Origin: an uncultured Saccharospirillaceae bacterium | GTDB taxonomy: Bacteria; Pseudomonadota; Gammaproteobacteria; Pseudomonadales; Oceanobacteraceae | Direction of reading: 5' to 3' | Assembly: GCA_947503895.1 (NCBI GenBank) | Contig: CANNFT010000009.1 | Span: forward strand, 150,184-214,183 | DNA: 64,000 nt | Shown: piece after piece, positions 61,715 through 64,000 of the stretch | Layout: each line of letters opens with the position of its first letter | How positions within the stretch are numbered: position 1 is the stretch's first letter | The notes under the pieces: model-generated | What the model was told of the DNA's origin: nothing | What the model saw: the letters and a program-made list of their open reading frames with translations, nothing else | Databases searched by the model: none | Position numbers and translations under genes: made by a program

Positions 61715-64000
61715 TTAATCTAAGTTTAAGGTTGGTAGGTCTGCGCTGGTGCCGAAGTCCCATTGGGGTATAGATAGCCAATCACTAAATAAATCATCCG
61801 CACAGCTCCCTGCGCCACTTGCATTTGAACACTTGAGAGTGTCTAGCAGCGTGCCATTTCCCTTATTATTAGCGGTGTCATTTAATCCGGTACTATCAGT
61901 CGCCCAGTAACTGTTACTAATATTAACGTCATTATCGAAATCTGAGCCTAGTAAACCACCATCTTCTGCGGTATTGGTGGCACTTACCAACCCAGTAGCA
62001 TAACAATTAGCAATTGAACTAGCGGAATCACTTCTCCCTACAAGCCCTCCTATTTTTTGATAACCCGTTACACTGCCTTGGGCATAGCAATCTGATAAAG
62101 TTGAGTCTTCCAACCTACCAATTAACCCTCCCACTTGGTTTGACGCATCACTTGTACCTCCACCAATAACCTCTGCCATTGAATAGCTTGTGCTTATTGA
62201 AGACGAATATGATGAGCCAACTAAGCCTCCTATGCGATTATCATCAGAATTATTCGTTGAACTGTACTTCACCTGCCCCGATGTATAGCTGGTTGTAATA
62301 GACGAGCTAGAATCCAATTTGCCAACTAGGCCACCCACATCAGCATCGCCCTCCACAATTGAGCGAGATGAACTCCCAATAATTGACACCTGCACAGCTT
62401 CTCCTACTAACCCTCCAATAAATTGCGCTCCTTTCACATTTCCAGAAGTGGAACTATTTATTAAATAAATATTTTCCGCTTTGCCAATAAGTCCTCCAGC
62501 ATAATCTCCTGAGAAATCACCTGAAGTACTCATATAATAGTTGGTACTTACATTCGCATTAGAAACTACATTTTCTATTAGTGTCGAAGTGCCAAAAGCA
62601 TGCCCAGCCAGTGCACCAGCATAACTCTCAGCCTCAACTCCGAGAGTGGGTATAATTTGCTGTAACTCCAAGTTTCTAATAATAGCGTTATTCAACACCC
62701 CGAATAGTCCGGCATAGAACTCAGTTCCGTCATTCTTATTTTTAGTATTTACATATAAGTTTTGTATTTTCTTACCATTTCCCTCGAACATAGAGACAAA
62801 TGGCGTACTACTTGTACCAATGGGTATCCAGCCATAACCATTCAAATAAGGCTCTGAACCATCAGTGTCGATGTCGCCTTGCTCGTCAGAATCAAAATTT
62901 AGATCTTCAGTAAGTTCGTAACCAATACATGCAGATACTGGGCAACCGGTATCATCACCCGAACTACCATCATGTAAGGAGGTTCCTGAAAGATCATTTC
63001 TGATTAAATTCAATTGATCGATTGATGATATTTCTATGAGACCGTCATTATCATCATCTACATCGATATTATTTGCATTACCATCATTGTCTGTATCGTT
63101 TAAAAACTCATCTACAGGCATTAAGTAACAAACCTGATTTGTGCAATTATCTGGAGCGCCATCATTATCAGCATCTGTTAAAGCACCGATGCTAATTAAA
63201 TCATTGACGTCAATCGCATCCTGAATTCCGTCACCATCGTCGTCATCGTCAATGTCATTAGTTAATCCATCATTATCAGTGTCATTAGGTAGACTATCCT
63301 CATTCATACCACCGCATAAAGGATCACAGAATTCAGGTTTTCCATCAAAATCATCATCGGTGTAACCTCTAACGCTGATAAATGGTGAGTCATCCATTAA
63401 ATCGGAAACACCATCGCCATCATCATCACCGTCCAAAAGATTTACAATGCCATCTCCATCTCGATCGCAATTATTAACTTCGTTACTTGGAATACATGCG
63501 TCGTTGCTATTTGTATCGGTTAAATTTGGCGCACCATCATTGTCAGTGTCGTTTGGATAAGTGTCTTCTGACATATCACCACAGAACGTACTGCTGCAAT
63601 TTTCCGGTGCGCCATCCCCATCGGTATCCGTCACGCCATTGCTATCAATGTAATCACTGATGTCAATGGTTGGATAGACATCCAGGTCGTTATTCACGCC
63701 ATCATTGTCAGTGTCATTTGAGAGCGTATCTTCGGACATGCTGCCGCAGAACGTACTACTGCAATTTTCCGGCGCACCATCACCGTCAGTATCCGTCACG
63801 CCGTTGCTGCCGATATAGTCATTAATGTCAATGGTTGGATAGACATCAAGGTCATTATTCACGCCATCATTGTCAGTGTCATTTGAGAGCGTATCTTCGG
63901 ACATGCTGCCGCAGAACGTACTACTGCAATTTTCCGGCGCACCATCACCGTCAGTATCCGTCACGCCGTTGCTGCCGATGTAGTCATTAATGTCAATGGT
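61715..64000 (-). CDS. large repeat protein with calcium-binding Asp-rich repeats and GLUG motifs (partial)
   Basis: The gene runs off the right edge; its true start is outside the window, since the frame stays open to base 64000. The visible part is about 760 residues. It begins with near-identical 55-residue repeats (VTDTDGDGAPENC..., with a Cys pair and two Asp-rich loops), followed by degenerate calcium-binding units. The C-terminal 400 residues carry at least seven GLUG motifs (YAGGLIGKAE, FIGGLVGEA, VGGLVGKLD, IGGLVGRSD), the beta-helix repeat seen in surface adhesins and IgA-peptidase-like proteins. It is probably surface-exposed. A very strong terminator follows the stop. Confidence 0.85.
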   Translation of the reverse strand, partial: TIDINDYIGSNGVTDTDGDGAPENCSSTFCGSMSEDTLSNDTDNDGVNNDLDVYPTIDINDYIGSNGVTDTDGDGAPENCSSTFCGSMSEDTLSNDTDNDGVNNDLDVYPTIDISDYIDSNGVTDTDGDGAPENCSSTFCGDMSEDTYPNDTDNDGAPNLTDTNSNDACIPSNEVNNCDRDGDGIVNLLDGDDDGDGVSDLMDDSPFISVRGYTDDDFDGKPEFCDPLCGGMNEDSLPNDTDNDGLTNDIDDDDDGDGIQDAIDVNDLISIGALTDADNDGAPDNCTNQVCYLMPVDEFLNDTDNDGNANNIDVDDDNDGLIEISSIDQLNLIRNDLSGTSLHDGSSGDDTGCPVSACIGYELTEDLNFDSDEQGDIDTDGSEPYLNGYGWIPIGTSSTPFVSMFEGNGKKIQNLYVNTKNKNDGTEFYAGLFGVLNNAIIRNLELQQIIPTLGVEAESYAGALAGHAFGTSTLIENVVSNANVSTNYYMSTSGDFSGDYAGGLIGKAENIYLINSSTSGNVKGAQFIGGLVGEAVQVSIIGSSSRSIVEGDADVGGLVGKLDSSSSITTSYTSGQVKYSSTNNSDDNRIGGLVGSSYSSSISTSYSMAEVIGGGTSDASNQVGGLIGRLEDSTLSDCYAQGSVTGYQKIGGLVGRSDSASSIANCYATGLVSATNTAEDGGLLGSDFDNDVNISNSYWATDSTGLNDTANNKGNGTLLDTLKCSNASGAGSCADDLFSDWLSIPQWDFGTSADLPTLNLD
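63530..64000 (-). repeat. 165-bp tandem repeats inside the GLUG-protein gene
   Basis: Two complete units (63800-63964 and 63635-63799), the end of another (63965-64000) and a diverging third (63530-63634) are nearly identical at the DNA level. The array continues beyond the window edge. High identity suggests recent expansion by slippage or recombination. Confidence 0.9.

Overview
The window looks like chromosomal DNA of a free-living marine gammaproteobacterium (Oceanospirillales-like by feel; no rRNA or marker gene here fixes the taxon). The signs are a long-form PurC, Ohr, a TssH/ClpV ATPase, two-partner secretion, a hybrid histidine kinase, and many secreted lipoproteins with calcium-binding or FG-GAP repeats. 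Base composition is moderate by eye. No tRNA, rRNA, CRISPR array or prophage was found.

Layout. 0-3 kb: acyl-CoA thioesterase-like protein, alpha/beta hydrolase and a GlxA/AraC-type regulator. 3.1-11.5 kb: a minus-strand block in which a two-gene module occurs twice in tandem (three-haem cytochrome c lipoprotein followed by a DUF1501 protein). 11.5-12.6 kb: a long gene-free stretch. 12.6-19 kb: a helical protein with CheZ-like motifs, an orphan Tdi1-type immunity protein, a lipoprotein, Ohr with a dyad operator, DoxX and an FG-GAP lipoprotein. 19-25 kb: LexA/CI-like repressor, MscS channel, an AAA-like protein with a broken Walker A, PhnA-like protein, glutathione S-transferase and PurC. 25-28.4 kb: hybrid histidine kinase translationally coupled to an OpuAC-type binding protein. 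29-34 kb: membrane cytochrome b fused to an ethylbenzene-dehydrogenase-type haem domain, coupled to a DUF1566 protein, then a secreted purple-acid-phosphatase-like enzyme. 34-35.2 kb: an inverted pair of related repeats around a small unknown gene. 35.2-42.3 kb: metallo-beta-lactamase-fold hydrolase, CBM21-like secreted protein, a three-gene ZorA/ZorB-like operon, a degenerate PAS/kinase protein and a BMP-family binding protein. 42.7-45.3 kb: an orphan TssH (ClpV). 45.6-51.5 kb: a TpsB/TpsA pair. 51.7-53.3 kb: an IS5-superfamily insertion sequence with a second left-end remnant abutting its right end. 53.4-57.4 kb: a HET-C-type large protein overlapping a small exported partner. 57.7-64 kb: large repeat proteins (thrombospondin type-3, FG-GAP, GLUG); the last one runs off the window.

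How the genes may work together. The strongest coupling signals are overlapping starts and stops: ZorA/ZorB/third gene, binding protein/hybrid kinase, cytochrome b-EB_dh/DUF1566, TpsB/TpsA, HET-C/partner, and thrombospondin-repeat lipoprotein/DUF1566-like protein. The best candidates for something undescribed are the ZorAB module that lacks every known Zorya effector gene, the HET-C pair, and the tandem cytochrome/DUF1501 modules. Parts related to type VI secretion (Tdi1-like immunity protein, TssH, HET-C pair) are scattered through the window without a T6SS structural cluster.
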